In this document: positions 55,444 through 63,851 of the stretch, piece by piece
Layout: each line of letters begins with the position of its first letter
Numbering within the stretch: position 1 is the stretch's first letter
DNA from: Burkholderia sp. L27(2015)
Lineage (GTDB): Bacteria > Pseudomonadota > Gammaproteobacteria > Burkholderiales > Burkholderiaceae
NCBI RefSeq assembly: GCF_009765705.1
Contig: NZ_LMUX01000016.1
Location: 308,837-372,836, forward strand
Length of the DNA: 64,000 nt
Direction of reading: 5' to 3'
Program-made: the position numbers and the translations under genes
Notes under the pieces: generated by a model
Database searches by the model: none
Seen by the model: only the letters and a program-made list of their open reading frames with translations
What the model was told of the DNA's origin: nothing

Positions 55444-55526
55444 ACAAAATTTTCCCTCAATGAAGATAGCGTTTGGAGCAGCTTTATGTTCCGCTTCGCC
55501 TAACGTGACATCTCTCTCTCAGGCGT

Positions 55527-57035
55527 ATGGTCAATCATCCAAAACTTCTCGCGGCCGTCGACTTGGGCTCCAACAGCTTCCGCTTGATCGTGGGTCGTGT
55601 CGAAGACACGGCCAGCGGTAGCCAGATCTATCCCGTCGATGCGCTGCGCGAGCCGGTACGCCTTGGAGCGGGGCTGTCGAGGGACAAGTATCTCGATCGG
55701 GCTTCGCAGGCACGCGGCTGGTCGGCCCTGAAGCGCTTCGGTGAACGGCTGCGCGATTTTCACCCCGATCATGTGCGCGCCGTGGCAACCAACACGCTGC
55801 GCGTGGCCAAGAATGCGGCCGATTTTCTCGGTGAGGCGGAAAACGCGCTGGGGTTTCCGATCGAAGTGATAGCCGGGCGCGAGGAAGCGCGCCTGATCTA
55901 CGCCGGGGCGGCGCATTCTGTGCCGGCCAACGCCGGGCAGCGCTTGGTGGTCGATATCGGCGGTGGCTCGACCGAATTCATCATCGGCTTGGGCTACGAT
56001 CCCTTGATCATGGAAAGCCTTTACATCGGCTGTGTCAGCCACAGCCGACAATTCTTCCCGAGCGGCAACGTCGACGAATACACGATGCGCCAGGCCGAAC
56101 TGGCGGCAAGCCGGGAAATCCAGATCATCTCCAGCCAATTTCGCTTGGCCGGCTGGGATCAGGCGATTGGCTCCTCGGGCACCGCGCGCGCACTGGCCGA
56201 GTTGCTCGAGGCGAACAACCTCAACGACTCGGGCGTCACGCACGGCATTACGCGTGGCGGCTTGGAGCGCCTGAAGCGTGCGCTGATCAAGGCGGAGAAC
56301 GCCAATCGGCTGAAGCTGGTGGCGCTCAAGGGCGACCGCATTCCGGTGCTGCCCGGTGGCTTGTCCATCATGCTGGCGGTATTCAATGAGCTTGGCATCG
56401 ATTACGCGGACACCACCGATGGCGCCTTGCGTCTTGGGGTGCTGTACGACTTGCTCGGCCGTTCGCATCATGAAGATATGCGCGCGGTCACGGTCGAGGG
56501 GTTCATGCGGCGTTACAGCGTGGACCGTGCTCAGGCAGACCGGATCGGCCAGTTGGCGGTTGGCTTTTACGCCCAACTCGAACCCGAACCGAGCCAGGCG
56601 CGTGACGAAGCTAATACCTTTCTGGGCTGGGCCGCCTCTTTGCATGAGATCGGCCTGACCATTTCGCACAGCGCCTACCATAAGCATTCCGCCTACATCG
56701 CCAGCAATGCCGATATGCCCGGCTTTTCACGCACCGACCAGGCGCGCCTGGCCATGCTGGTGCTGGGGCACGCCGGCAAGCTGGGTAAGCTGGCCCAGGC
56801 CCGCGATGTCGAATGGCGCTTGTTGTTCTGTCTGCGGCTGGCGGTATTGCTGTGCCGTCGCCGTGCCGTGTTGGATTTGCCGACGATCACGCTGACCGAT
56901 ACCGACGGCTACGGCGTGCGCTTGCCCAAGGCCTGGGTCGACGAGAACCCGCTCACCGACTACAGCCTGATCCAGGAGGCGGCCGAATGGGCCAAGCTGG
57001 GCAACGCGTATCGGGTGGTCTACACCGAGGATTGA
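55527..57035 (+). CDS. ppx: Exopolyphosphatase (Ppx/GppA family)
   Basis: Releases phosphate from the ends of polyphosphate, opposing Ppk; GppA-type pentaphosphatase activity is also possible. The 502-residue protein has the ASKHA phosphate-binding loops AAVDLGSNSFRLIVG and VVDIGGGSTEFIIG, and the C-terminal HD-like domain (LHEIGLTISHSAYHKHSAYI). ATG at 55527 follows a weak CAGG. Its 3' end overlaps olsB on the opposite strand by 16 bases. Confidence 0.94.
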   Translation: MVNHPKLLAAVDLGSNSFRLIVGRVEDTASGSQIYPVDALREPVRLGAGLSRDKYLDRASQARGWSALKRFGERLRDFHPDHVRAVATNTLRVAKNAADFLGEAENALGFPIEVIAGREEARLIYAGAAHSVPANAGQRLVVDIGGGSTEFIIGLGYDPLIMESLYIGCVSHSRQFFPSGNVDEYTMRQAELAASREIQIISSQFRLAGWDQAIGSSGTARALAELLEANNLNDSGVTHGITRGGLERLKRALIKAENANRLKLVALKGDRIPVLPGGLSIMLAVFNELGIDYADTTDGALRLGVLYDLLGRSHHEDMRAVTVEGFMRRYSVDRAQADRIGQLAVGFYAQLEPEPSQARDEANTFLGWAASLHEIGLTISHSAYHKHSAYIASNADMPGFSRTDQARLAMLVLGHAGKLGKLAQARDVEWRLLFCLRLAVLLCRRRAVLDLPTITLTDTDGYGVRLPKAWVDENPLTDYSLIQEAAEWAKLGNAYRVVYTED

Positions 57036-57853
57036 TGGGGGCGTACGACCGCGTCGCCCAGAAAATGACGGGCATAACGATCGTTGATGTCAGAGAGGCG
57101 GAACAGCGTCAGGAAGTCCGCCACATTGAAGTCAGGATCCCAGGCCGGTGCGCCGCAAATCTTGGCGCCCAGGCGCAAGTAGCCTTTGACCAGCGGCGGT
57201 GGGGCCGCGTGAGCGCCCGTGGCAAGTTCGTCCACCGGCAAGGGCGTATGCGGGAAGGCATGATACTCGGGGGCGACCATCGCCTGCTCACGCAGCGTGC
57301 AATAGAGGTTGGCCGCGTAATGACCGCCATCGCCCATTGGAACGCTTGCGCAGCCCAGCATCGTTTCATAGCCATGCTGCATCATGTAGCCGGCCAACCC
57401 GCCCCACAACGACATGATCACCGAGCCGCTGCGGTAGTCGGGGTGCACGCAGGAGCGGCCCACCTCGACCATTTTGTCGCGTAGATGCGCGAGGCGGCTG
57501 ATATCGAATTCGCTCTCGGCGTAGAGTTTGCCGATGCGAGCCGCCTGATGGGGCGGCAGCACGCGATACGTGCCCACGACTTTGAGCGTGTTGGCGTCGC
57601 GTACCAGCAGGTGATCGCAATAGGCGTCGAACGCGTCCACATCGAGGCCGGACGGCCCGTTCAGATGAGCGCCCATTTCTTCGGCGAAGACGCGGTAACG
57701 CAAGCGCTGGGCCTCACGCAGCTCTTCGTCGCTGCGCGCCCATGCCACACTGAGATTGAAGTTCTGAACGCTTTCTTCGTGACGCGGAAGGCGCTTCTGG
57801 GACTTAAACGAAATCGACGCTAAAGGCAGGGTCGGATTCGGCAATTCACGCAT
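57020..57853 (-). CDS. olsB: OlsB-type N-acyltransferase (ornithine lipid synthesis)
   Basis: Likely transfers a 3-hydroxyacyl group from ACP to ornithine, giving lyso-ornithine lipid; OlsA would add the second chain. The 277-residue GNAT-fold protein (Acetyltransf_5 type) shows LREAQRLRYRVFAEEMG, DHLLVRDANTLKVVGTYRVL, VEVGRSCVHPDYR, and the C-terminal GYLRLGAKICGAPAWDPDFNVADFLTLF. These match, from memory, the Burkholderia OlsB group, which lies near ppk-ppx there. AGGAC precedes the ATG by 7 bases. The promoter has PhoB-like repeats (57909-57948). Ornithine lipids commonly replace phospholipids in phosphate starvation, which fits the location. Confidence 0.82.
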   Translation of the reverse strand: MRELPNPTLPLASISFKSQKRLPRHEESVQNFNLSVAWARSDEELREAQRLRYRVFAEEMGAHLNGPSGLDVDAFDAYCDHLLVRDANTLKVVGTYRVLPPHQAARIGKLYAESEFDISRLAHLRDKMVEVGRSCVHPDYRSGSVIMSLWGGLAGYMMQHGYETMLGCASVPMGDGGHYAANLYCTLREQAMVAPEYHAFPHTPLPVDELATGAHAAPPPLVKGYLRLGAKICGAPAWDPDFNVADFLTLFRLSDINDRYARHFLGDAVVRPHQSSV

Positions 57854-57865
57854 GGCAGATGTCCT

Positions 57866-57892
57866 GTCTGAAATTACAAATTATTTTCAGAC
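57866..57892 (-). promoter_or_regulatory. Leader hairpin directly before the olsB ribosome site
   Basis: GTCTGAAA (57866-57873) and TTTCAGAC (57885-57892) are exact reverse complements with an 11-base AT-rich loop. The repeat begins at the predicted transcription start and ends next to AGGAC (57865-57861), so it would fold at the 5' end of the mRNA. It may protect the transcript, tune ribosome access, or be an operator. Confidence 0.55.
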
Positions 57893-57948
57893 ACTGTAGA
57901 AATCTGCGATTACGTCGGCATGACGATATCGTTACGATTGAATGACAA
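57893..57948 (-). promoter_or_regulatory. Tandem PhoB-like half-sites and -10 of olsB
   Basis: Reading the minus strand, four 7-base units start at 57948, 57937, 57926, and 57915, exactly 11 bases apart: TTGTCAT, TCGTAAC, TCGTCAT, and ACGTAAT. They match the PhoB half-site CTGTCAT (T or C accepted at the ends) at 4-6 of 7 positions. A -10, TACAGT (57898-57893), lies 10 bases past the last unit, the same spacing as in the pstS promoter here. The individual units are weak, but the phase and the distance are exact. Confidence 0.65.
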
Positions 57949-58044
57949 TCACAGTCCGGACACGATGGGAGGAGGGGCGACTTCAGCCTGCGGCTTGGAG
58001 ATGGGGCTCATTGACGTGCTCAGGGAAGTGCTCAAGGACGCGAC

Positions 58045-58533
58045 CTAAGCCAGATCGGGATTGACCACCGCGCGCAGCACGACTTGAGATTCGTCCTCGC
58101 GGCGTCGGCTAGACAGCCACCAGATGCCGCCTTTGCGCACGGTCCAGTTAGCCTCGCTGCCTGAGAGCAACAGGCTGGCCACCCGCCCGAGCGTGGGCTG
58201 ATGGCCGACGACGATCACGGTGTCGGCGCCATCCACGCTGTTGTCGGGCCAGCCGACGGCAGCCAGTACCGTTGCAACATCCGCGCCGGGAGACAGTTCG
58301 CGCACAATTCGATAGTGCTCGGACAGCGCCTGTGCGGTTTGCACGGTTCGCACCGCGGGGCTTGCCAGTACCACGGTGGATTTATCGACGCGCTGTGTCA
58401 GCCACTGCGCCATGTGGGCAGCCTGCTTGCGGCCGCGCTGCGTCAGTGCACGGGTCAGATCGGCGCCGGTTTGTTCGTATGCACGCTCGGGCAGGTCCTC
58501 TGCATCAGCATGCCGCCAAAGAATCAGATTCAT
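58045..58533 (-). CDS. sixA: SixA family phosphohistidine phosphatase
   Basis: Small histidine phosphatase that removes phosphate from phosphohistidine domains; in E. coli it acts on nitrogen phosphotransfer proteins. The 162-residue protein has catalytic His8 in LWRHADAED, Arg in LTQRGRKQA, SPAVRTVQTA, and the second His in VIVVGHQPTLGRVAS. The short length fits SixA, not phosphoglycerate mutases. It stands alone between olsB and tRNA-Pro. Confidence 0.88.
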   Translation of the reverse strand: MNLILWRHADAEDLPERAYEQTGADLTRALTQRGRKQAAHMAQWLTQRVDKSTVVLASPAVRTVQTAQALSEHYRIVRELSPGADVATVLAAVGWPDNSVDGADTVIVVGHQPTLGRVASLLLSGSEANWTVRKGGIWWLSSRRREDESQVVLRAVVNPDLA

Positions 58534-58629
58534 ACGGCCTTCTATTAAATAAACTTTCGGACTATACGGGCTCGCCGTGTCAGCCCTATGTCAGCGCCGC
58601 TAGCCTGATTGGTGCGCTGCACAGTTAAT

Positions 58630-58658
58630 TTGACTATCGACGCCCTCGATGTTACATT
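58630..58658 (+). promoter_or_regulatory. Promoter of tRNA-Pro
   Basis: TTGACT (58630-58635) and TACATT (58653-58658) have an exact 17-base spacer, each with five of six consensus positions. The sequence from -10 to the tRNA is GC-rich (CTCGGGCTCG), the discriminator type linked to stringent control. The mature tRNA begins about 11 bases after the -10. Confidence 0.8.
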
Positions 58659-58669
58659 CTCGGGCTCGT

Positions 58670-58746
<77 letters not shown>

Positions 58747-58756
58747 GGAACATAAG

Positions 58757-58789
58757 GGTTAGCCGGTTAAGAGCCGCTAACCTTTTTTT
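58757..58789 (+). terminator. Terminator of tRNA-Pro
   Basis: GGTTAGC (58757-58763) pairs with GCTAACC (58776-58782) around a 12-base loop and runs straight into seven Ts (58783-58789). Confidence 0.85.
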
Positions 58790-59646
58790 ATTGGCTTATC
58801 GGTTTGTTGGTCTGTTGGGTCTGCGCCATTGGGCCTGCTGACGAAGCACCCACTCAGGCTAGTCAACGTTCCGATCTTCTCGCTCCATGTTACTCGGACC
58901 CAGCGCCGAGAACGATCGCAAAAAACGCCTCCCCCAGATGCTCGCGCAAGCAAAGCCCCGTCCCTGTCATTCGATATGGGACGGCGGTTGTTTGCATAAC
59001 TGAGCAAAAGTTCCCGTTAACGCAGCTTTCCCTACAAAGAAAATGCGCGCGACGCGATAGTGGACTTTCCTGTGTTGTAAATTTGTAACAGGCCATAATG
59101 TTGTCATCCTATCGTTTTTGGCTTCCGGGATTACCCGAAGATGCCGCCTTTACGGTAAGGAGCACGATTTTTACACTCTGGCCGGAGTGCAATCCCATAC
59201 ACAACAGGCGTCTGCGCGGGCATCGTGTAAATGCTGCAGCGCAACTACGCCAAAAAAAATGGCCAGTCAACCGTCAGACACCTGAGTATCGCGTCAATTG
59301 CTGCCCTCAATTTTTTCGCGTTAATCTCTCGCCAGACCGCAAGTTTCGGATTTTTGGAAACAGGTTAGGAGGAGAGGAGAGCGTCGCCACAGGTTCAAAT
59401 TAGGGCCATAAAAATTGGCTGGCGACCCGACGGCGATGCTACGGAAGCTACGCGGATATTGCGCAGTTCCTTATCCAGCTTGGACATTAGTCCGATGCGT
59501 TATTCCTGAATTTGGTTCGCAAGCCGAATTTAACGAAAAACAACAACTGTCCCAAAAAATCATGTTTGAATTTTGAGATCGCGGGCGGCTGGAGTATCTT
59601 CGCTTCACGGGTGTGACAAACATATTTTTACTTTGAGGAACATCAG
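58790..59646 (+). promoter_or_regulatory. Long gene-free region before the porin, with its promoter
   Basis: No gene is supported in these 857 bases. They are visibly richer in A and T than the flanks, and open frames are short with no ribosome sites. A promoter is likely at the right end: TTGAGA (59573-59578) and TATCTT (59595-59600) with a 16-base spacer, giving a leader of about 40 bases. GAGGA at 59635-59639 is the porin ribosome site. Upstream binding sites for an OmpR-like regulator are expected but not recognised. Confidence 0.5.
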
Positions 59647-60825
59647 ATGAAACGCGTAGCACTTTCTTCGTTGGCCATTGCGATGCTGGCAGCCGCTTCG
59701 GCAGCCCACGCACAGAGTAGCGTTACCCTCTACGGTATTATCGACGTGGGTATCGGCTACACCCATAACGATACTGGTGTGTCTAACTTCACCACCGCCA
59801 ACCACTCTACTCAAGTTGGCTTCAACAACGGTACGCTGTCCGGTAGCCGTTGGGGCCTGAAAGGCACGGAAGATCTGGGCGGCGGCCTGTCGACGATTTT
59901 CCAATTGGAAAACGGCTTTAGCCCGACCACCGGCGGATTCTCGAGCGCTGGCGTTGAGTTCAACCGTCAAGCTTATGTCGGTCTGTCGAGCACCACCTGG
60001 GGTACGGTCACGTTTGGTCGCCAGTATGACCCGACCGTCGACATGGTCCAGCCGCTGACGGAAGACAACTACTTCGGTAGCATCTTCGGTACGCCGGGCG
60101 ACGTCGACAACTACGACAACAATTTCCGCGTCAGCAACACCATCAAGTATGTAAGCCCGACGTTCAACGGCCTGCAATTCGAAGGTATCTATGGTCTGGG
60201 TGGCGTAGCCGGTTCGGTTAGCGCAGGCCAATCGTATGGCGCTGGCGTGTCGTACACCAACGGTGGCTTGGGCTTGGCTGCTGCTTACTTCGTTGCCAAG
60301 ACGTCGAGCCAGACGGCCTTCACCAGCACGACGGATAACGACTTCGGTTCGGTTATTAACGGTGGTTTCGCTAATTCGAATTCGCTGGCAATCGGTCGCG
60401 TCGGTGGTCAATACGCATTTGGCCCGTTCACCGCAGGCGCTTCGTATAGCAACACGCGTTACAAGCCAGTTTCGGCCTTCGTCGCAGGCAACTCGAAGAC
60501 GGAAGAATTCAACAGCGGCGCTGTGTTCTTGAACTACAACCTGACGCCGGCAGCATTGGTCGGTATCGGCTACAACTTGACCCGCTCGTCGGGCGTGTCG
60601 GGCGCGACGTACCACGAAGTCAGCCTGGGTAGCGATTACAATCTGTCCAAGCGTACCGACGTGTATTTGGTTGGCGCATGGCAGAAGGCCAACGGCCAAA
60701 CGGTTGCTAGCGTCAATGGTGTCCAAACCGTCGTGGCGGCTCCGGCATCGATCGGTTCGTACGGCATCAACTCGGGTACCAGCTCGCAGGCTATCGCGAT
60801 CATTGGTATGCGTCACAAGTTCTAA
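59647..60825 (+). CDS. Outer-membrane general porin (OmpC-like)
   Basis: Trimeric beta-barrel porin, 392 residues. The signal peptide ends at SAAHA; the mature protein opens QSSVTLYGIIDVGIGY, the standard betaproteobacterial porin start. RWGLKGTEDLGGGLSTIFQLENGF and RQAYVGLSSTTWGTVTFGRQY are the Porin_4 signature strands. The C-terminus ends GMRHKF, with the terminal Phe needed for Bam-dependent assembly. Codon use is strongly biased (GGT, GGC and CTG-rich), as for a highly expressed gene. It is monocistronic and followed by a strong terminator. Confidence 0.94.
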   Translation: MKRVALSSLAIAMLAAASAAHAQSSVTLYGIIDVGIGYTHNDTGVSNFTTANHSTQVGFNNGTLSGSRWGLKGTEDLGGGLSTIFQLENGFSPTTGGFSSAGVEFNRQAYVGLSSTTWGTVTFGRQYDPTVDMVQPLTEDNYFGSIFGTPGDVDNYDNNFRVSNTIKYVSPTFNGLQFEGIYGLGGVAGSVSAGQSYGAGVSYTNGGLGLAAAYFVAKTSSQTAFTSTTDNDFGSVINGGFANSNSLAIGRVGGQYAFGPFTAGASYSNTRYKPVSAFVAGNSKTEEFNSGAVFLNYNLTPAALVGIGYNLTRSSGVSGATYHEVSLGSDYNLSKRTDVYLVGAWQKANGQTVASVNGVQTVVAAPASIGSYGINSGTSSQAIAIIGMRHKF

Positions 60826-60846
60826 GCTGTATAGCTTAGAATTCAG

Positions 60847-60880
60847 ACCCCGGCTGGGCTTACCCCCAGCCGGGGTTTTT
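60847..60880 (+). terminator. Intrinsic terminator of the porin gene
   Basis: ACCCCGGCTGGG (60847-60858) pairs exactly with CCCAGCCGGGGT (60865-60876) around a 6-base loop, followed by a T-run to 60880. It lies 21 bases after the porin stop. Confidence 0.93.
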
Positions 60881-60908
60881 CTTTGTGCATCGGCTTATTC
60901 TGAGCCGT

Positions 60909-60941
60909 AAAAAAACGGCACCTTCTTAGGCGCCGTTTTTT
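60909..60941. terminator. Bidirectional terminator between the porin and nlpD-like genes
   Basis: AAAAAACGGC (60910-60919) and GCCGTTTTTT (60932-60941) are exact complements with a partly paired 12-base centre, giving a U-run for transcripts from either strand. It should end the minus-strand lipoprotein gene and back up the porin terminator. Confidence 0.85.
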
Positions 60942-61017
60942 CCTTGCTCACTGCTCCCAAGTAGGTCTCAGGTCGCGCTCAAATCGCTATTCAGCGGCCT
61001 GCGCGGCGGCTTGAACC

Positions 61018-61731
61018 TCAACGCGGTGGCAGGCTACTCATCGGGTTGATGGTCTTGCCTTCGTATCGCACTTCAAAATGCAGCATGACCCGATCGGTGT
61101 CCGTCGAACCCATCTCGGCGATCTGTTCGCCTTGCGTCACGCTTTGCCCTTCCTTGACCAGCAGCGCGCGATTGTGCGCGTACGCGGTCAGATAGTCGGC
61201 GTTGTGTTTGATGATCAACAGATTGCCGTAACCGCGTAAGCTGTTGCCGGCATAGACCACCTTGCCCGCCGCCGCAGCAAATACAGGTTGACCCGCTTGG
61301 CCGGGAATATCGATGCCTTTGTTACCGTCTTGGCCGAAGCGGTGCAGTACTTGGCCACTAGTGGGCCACACGAGCGCCAACGTGCTGGCAGGGGCGCGCG
61401 TAATCGCCGCCGGCCGGGACGCACTGGCCGGCGGCGCTACGGGGGCGTTAGGGGCAGCGGCATTCGCGTTCGCGGTTCGCGTGGCGGGAGCGGCCTGCCC
61501 GCTGGGCGGCATCACGCGCAGCACTTGATCGACCTCCAGCAGGTTCGGATTGCTGATCTGATTCCAGCGCACCAGATCACGCACCGTCGTGCCGTTGCGT
61601 TGAGCGATCTGCGAGAGTGTATCGCCGCGTTGAACGCGGTAGTAACCCATGGGCACCGGCGCTGACGCGCAGGCGGTAAGTATCAGCACGCATGCCAAAC
61701 TGGATGCGCGCTGCAGAATGTTAAAACGCAT
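61018..61731 (-). CDS. NlpD-like lipoprotein: LysM plus degenerate LytM (M23) domain
   Basis: Outer-membrane lipoprotein of 237 residues that probably activates a cell-wall amidase. The lipobox is LTAC (Cys near residue 21). A LysM module follows (YYRVQRGDTLSQIAQRNGTTVRDLV), then an Ala/Pro linker, then the LytM domain (GQDGNKGIDIPG to RVMLHFEVRYEGKTINP). The zinc-binding His expected in HxGxD is Asn here (NKGID), as in E. coli NlpD, which activates AmiC without cleaving peptidoglycan itself. In many Proteobacteria nlpD adjoins rpoS; here it does not, so a second copy may exist elsewhere. Confidence 0.88.
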   Translation of the reverse strand: MRFNILQRASSLACVLILTACASAPVPMGYYRVQRGDTLSQIAQRNGTTVRDLVRWNQISNPNLLEVDQVLRVMPPSGQAAPATRTANANAAAPNAPVAPPASASRPAAITRAPASTLALVWPTSGQVLHRFGQDGNKGIDIPGQAGQPVFAAAAGKVVYAGNSLRGYGNLLIIKHNADYLTAYAHNRALLVKEGQSVTQGEQIAEMGSTDTDRVMLHFEVRYEGKTINPMSSLPPR

Positions 61732-61856
61732 TGGGCCTCACTACGGACAGCACGACTGGCGTGCCAAAGTCGCGATTCTAGCGGGAAATCGCGCGCTATG
61801 ATTCCTGGTGTTGTGAGTCAGGCGCTGACCATCACTTTGACCGTCACTTTCGAGCG

Positions 61857-62768
61857 TCAATTTTCGACCGTCAATCGCAACGCCGCGTACTCCGTTTGGC
61901 CGGCTGCCAGCCAACGCAAGCCCTGGCCATGATGAATGGCATTGGGCAGACCAAGCCAAGGCTCGACGCAGTAGAACGGCGAGTCGGGCTGCTCGGTCCA
62001 GGTCGTCACGGCATACCAGGGCGCCGAGCCGGGCCTGTCGAGCGCCAGTGTGATGGTGCGCGCCGGATGAGCACCCAGCGCGGGAGTAGTCAAACGCGCC
62101 AAGCCCGGCGCCTCCAGGACATGGAAGCGGTCGATCAGCGCCGGGTCGTCGAGCCGGTAAGCGGGCGCACCGGCTTGCGTGGCCGACAGGCTGCCATCCG
62201 GCAATTGCACTTGCGTGCGATGCAGTGGCAATGTCAGCGTGGTCGTCGCACGTTGCTCGACCGGCAACGCGAAGTAGAAGTGATGGCCCGGGTAATAAGG
62301 CAGCGGCGTCGTACCGGTATTGCGTGTCACAAACTCCACTTCCAACGCGGTGCCGTCGAGGCGGTACAGCGTCTCGAACTGAAATGAAAACGGGTACTCG
62401 GCGTGGGTCTGCGGCGTGTCGGATAGGACGAGCCGCACTGCGCGTCCATCTTCTTCGAGTTCGGAAGTGAAGGGCAGATTGCGCGCGAAGCCGTGCGTAT
62501 CCATCGCATAGGTGTTGCCGTCGGTTGCGCGCCACGAGCCCGGCTTGCCATCTACAAAATGGCGCCCGACAAACGGGAACAGCAGGGGGTTACCGCCACG
62601 AATACGTCCCGGCTTGCTCCAGTCGGCGGCAGCCGGCCATTGCAGCACCGGTAGGCCCGCGACATCCCAGCGCATCAACCGGCCGCCAAACTGGGGTACC
62701 AAGGTGAGGCTTGCGGCGCCGTCCTCTAATTGCAACGCGGCCTGATGATCGAAAGAAACAATCGACAT
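61857..62768 (-). CDS. Aldose 1-epimerase family protein
   Basis: Mutarotase-fold protein of 303 residues that interconverts sugar anomers, possibly a hexose-6-phosphate mutarotase (YeaD type). Features are GGRLMRWDV, NPLLFPFVGR, DTHGFARNLPF with the acidic/His pair, YPFSFQFETLYRLDGTALEVEF, and the catalytic-His region YYPGHHFYFALP. WLGLPNAIHHGQGLRWLAAGQT closes the fold. ATG at 62768 (MSIVSFDHQ) was preferred over a start at 62822 because the extra 18 residues are not conserved-looking and overlap the divergent uppP leader. Confidence 0.85.
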   Translation of the reverse strand: MSIVSFDHQAALQLEDGAASLTLVPQFGGRLMRWDVAGLPVLQWPAAADWSKPGRIRGGNPLLFPFVGRHFVDGKPGSWRATDGNTYAMDTHGFARNLPFTSELEEDGRAVRLVLSDTPQTHAEYPFSFQFETLYRLDGTALEVEFVTRNTGTTPLPYYPGHHFYFALPVEQRATTTLTLPLHRTQVQLPDGSLSATQAGAPAYRLDDPALIDRFHVLEAPGLARLTTPALGAHPARTITLALDRPGSAPWYAVTTWTEQPDSPFYCVEPWLGLPNAIHHGQGLRWLAAGQTEYAALRLTVEN

Positions 62769-62966
62769 AGTGTTAGTCCATGGTCGAAATCGGTAGCGTG
62801 TGTGTGCTGCCTGTAAGTGCAACTCGGGTACAGCCCGGGTACCGCTGGTCTAGGTTTTGTCGCCCATGATCACCGCGCGGCACTTGGCGTCGTGTCCCGC
62901 AGCGGGCATAATCGATCGGTTTTAACGTTACCGAGTTTTATTGCCTTTGTCTGCGAGGATAGCCGA

Positions 62967-63800
62967 GTGAGTGTCTTTTTTCTGTTTTTTCTGAGCGTGC
63001 TGCAAGGCGTGACCGAGCTTTTTCCGGTCAGCAGCCTGGGCCATACCTTGCTGGTGCCGGCTGTATTCGGTATGCACATCGATGAGCATACGCCGCAACT
63101 CCTGCCGTTCCTGGTAGCGCTACATCTGGGCACCGCGATTGCACTGCTGATCTATTTTCGCGAGCGCTGGGTGGCGTTGCTGTTCGGCGGCTTGAATTCC
63201 CTGCGTGGGCGCCAAAGCGAAGACGGTCATATGGCATGGGCGCTGGTGATCGGCACGATCCCCGCAGGCCTGATCGGACTACTGCTCGAAAAACGGCTCG
63301 AACTGCTGTTTCACGATCTGCGCATCGTGGCCGGGGCATTGATGATCAACGGTGTGGTGCTGTGGTTCGGCGAGCGCCTGCAGCGCAAGCGCTTGTATGG
63401 CAGCTCGCAGCGCCTGAGCCTAGGTCAAGCCGCGCTGGTCGGCATCGCCCAGATTGGCGCGTTGATTCCAGGATTCTCGCGCAGCGGCCTGACGATGGTA
63501 GCCGGTTATGGGGTAGGCTTGAACGCAGAGAAGGCCGCGGAGTTTTCGTTTCTGTTGGGCACGCCTATTATTTTCGCGGCGGGCCTGCTGGAACTGCCCA
63601 AAATGCTGCATAGCCACGGGCAATTGATGGATGCGCTGGTCGGCGGGGTACTGACCGGCATTGCGGCTTACCTGAGCATCCGTTTCCTGATGCGTTACTT
63701 CGAGGGGCGCGGCAGGCTGGCAAACTTCGGTATCTATTGCATCTTGGCTGGCGGCTTTTTCCTCGCCTGGTTTGCGTGGCACCCCGGTGTATCGGGTTGA
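62967..63800 (+). CDS. uppP: Undecaprenyl-diphosphate phosphatase (BacA family)
   Basis: Dephosphorylates undecaprenyl diphosphate so that the lipid carrier can be reused in peptidoglycan synthesis. The 277-residue membrane protein has about eight hydrophobic segments. The catalytic elements are [14 protein letters not shown] (Glu-rich motif) near the N-terminus and [14 protein letters not shown] near residue 170. The PVSSLGH form differs slightly from the commoner PISSTGH. GTG at 62967 has GAGGA 7 bases upstream; the longer open frame from 62817 lacks support. Confidence 0.92.
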   Translation: MSVFFLFFLSVLQGVTELFPVSSLGHTLLVPAVFGMHIDEHTPQLLPFLVALHLGTAIALLIYFRERWVALLFGGLNSLRGRQSEDGHMAWALVIGTIPAGLIGLLLEKRLELLFHDLRIVAGALMINGVVLWFGERLQRKRLYGSSQRLSLGQAALVGIAQIGALIPGFSRSGLTMVAGYGVGLNAEKAAEFSFLLGTPIIFAAGLLELPKMLHSHGQLMDALVGGVLTGIAAYLSIRFLMRYFEGRGRLANFGIYCILAGGFFLAWFAWHPGVSG

Positions 63801-63851
63801 TCGGGGTTGATCCATCCATCACGGGGATACGCTCCCCGTCGCATAGATTAT

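Noticed and set aside
55404-55526. A Pho box between ppk and ppx
   Set aside because: GTGTCAC near 55439 has no second half-site 11 bases away on either side; only an inverted repeat is present.
59098-59403. A 101-residue open frame upstream of the porin
   Set aside because: No ribosome site, unusual composition and no recognisable sequence.
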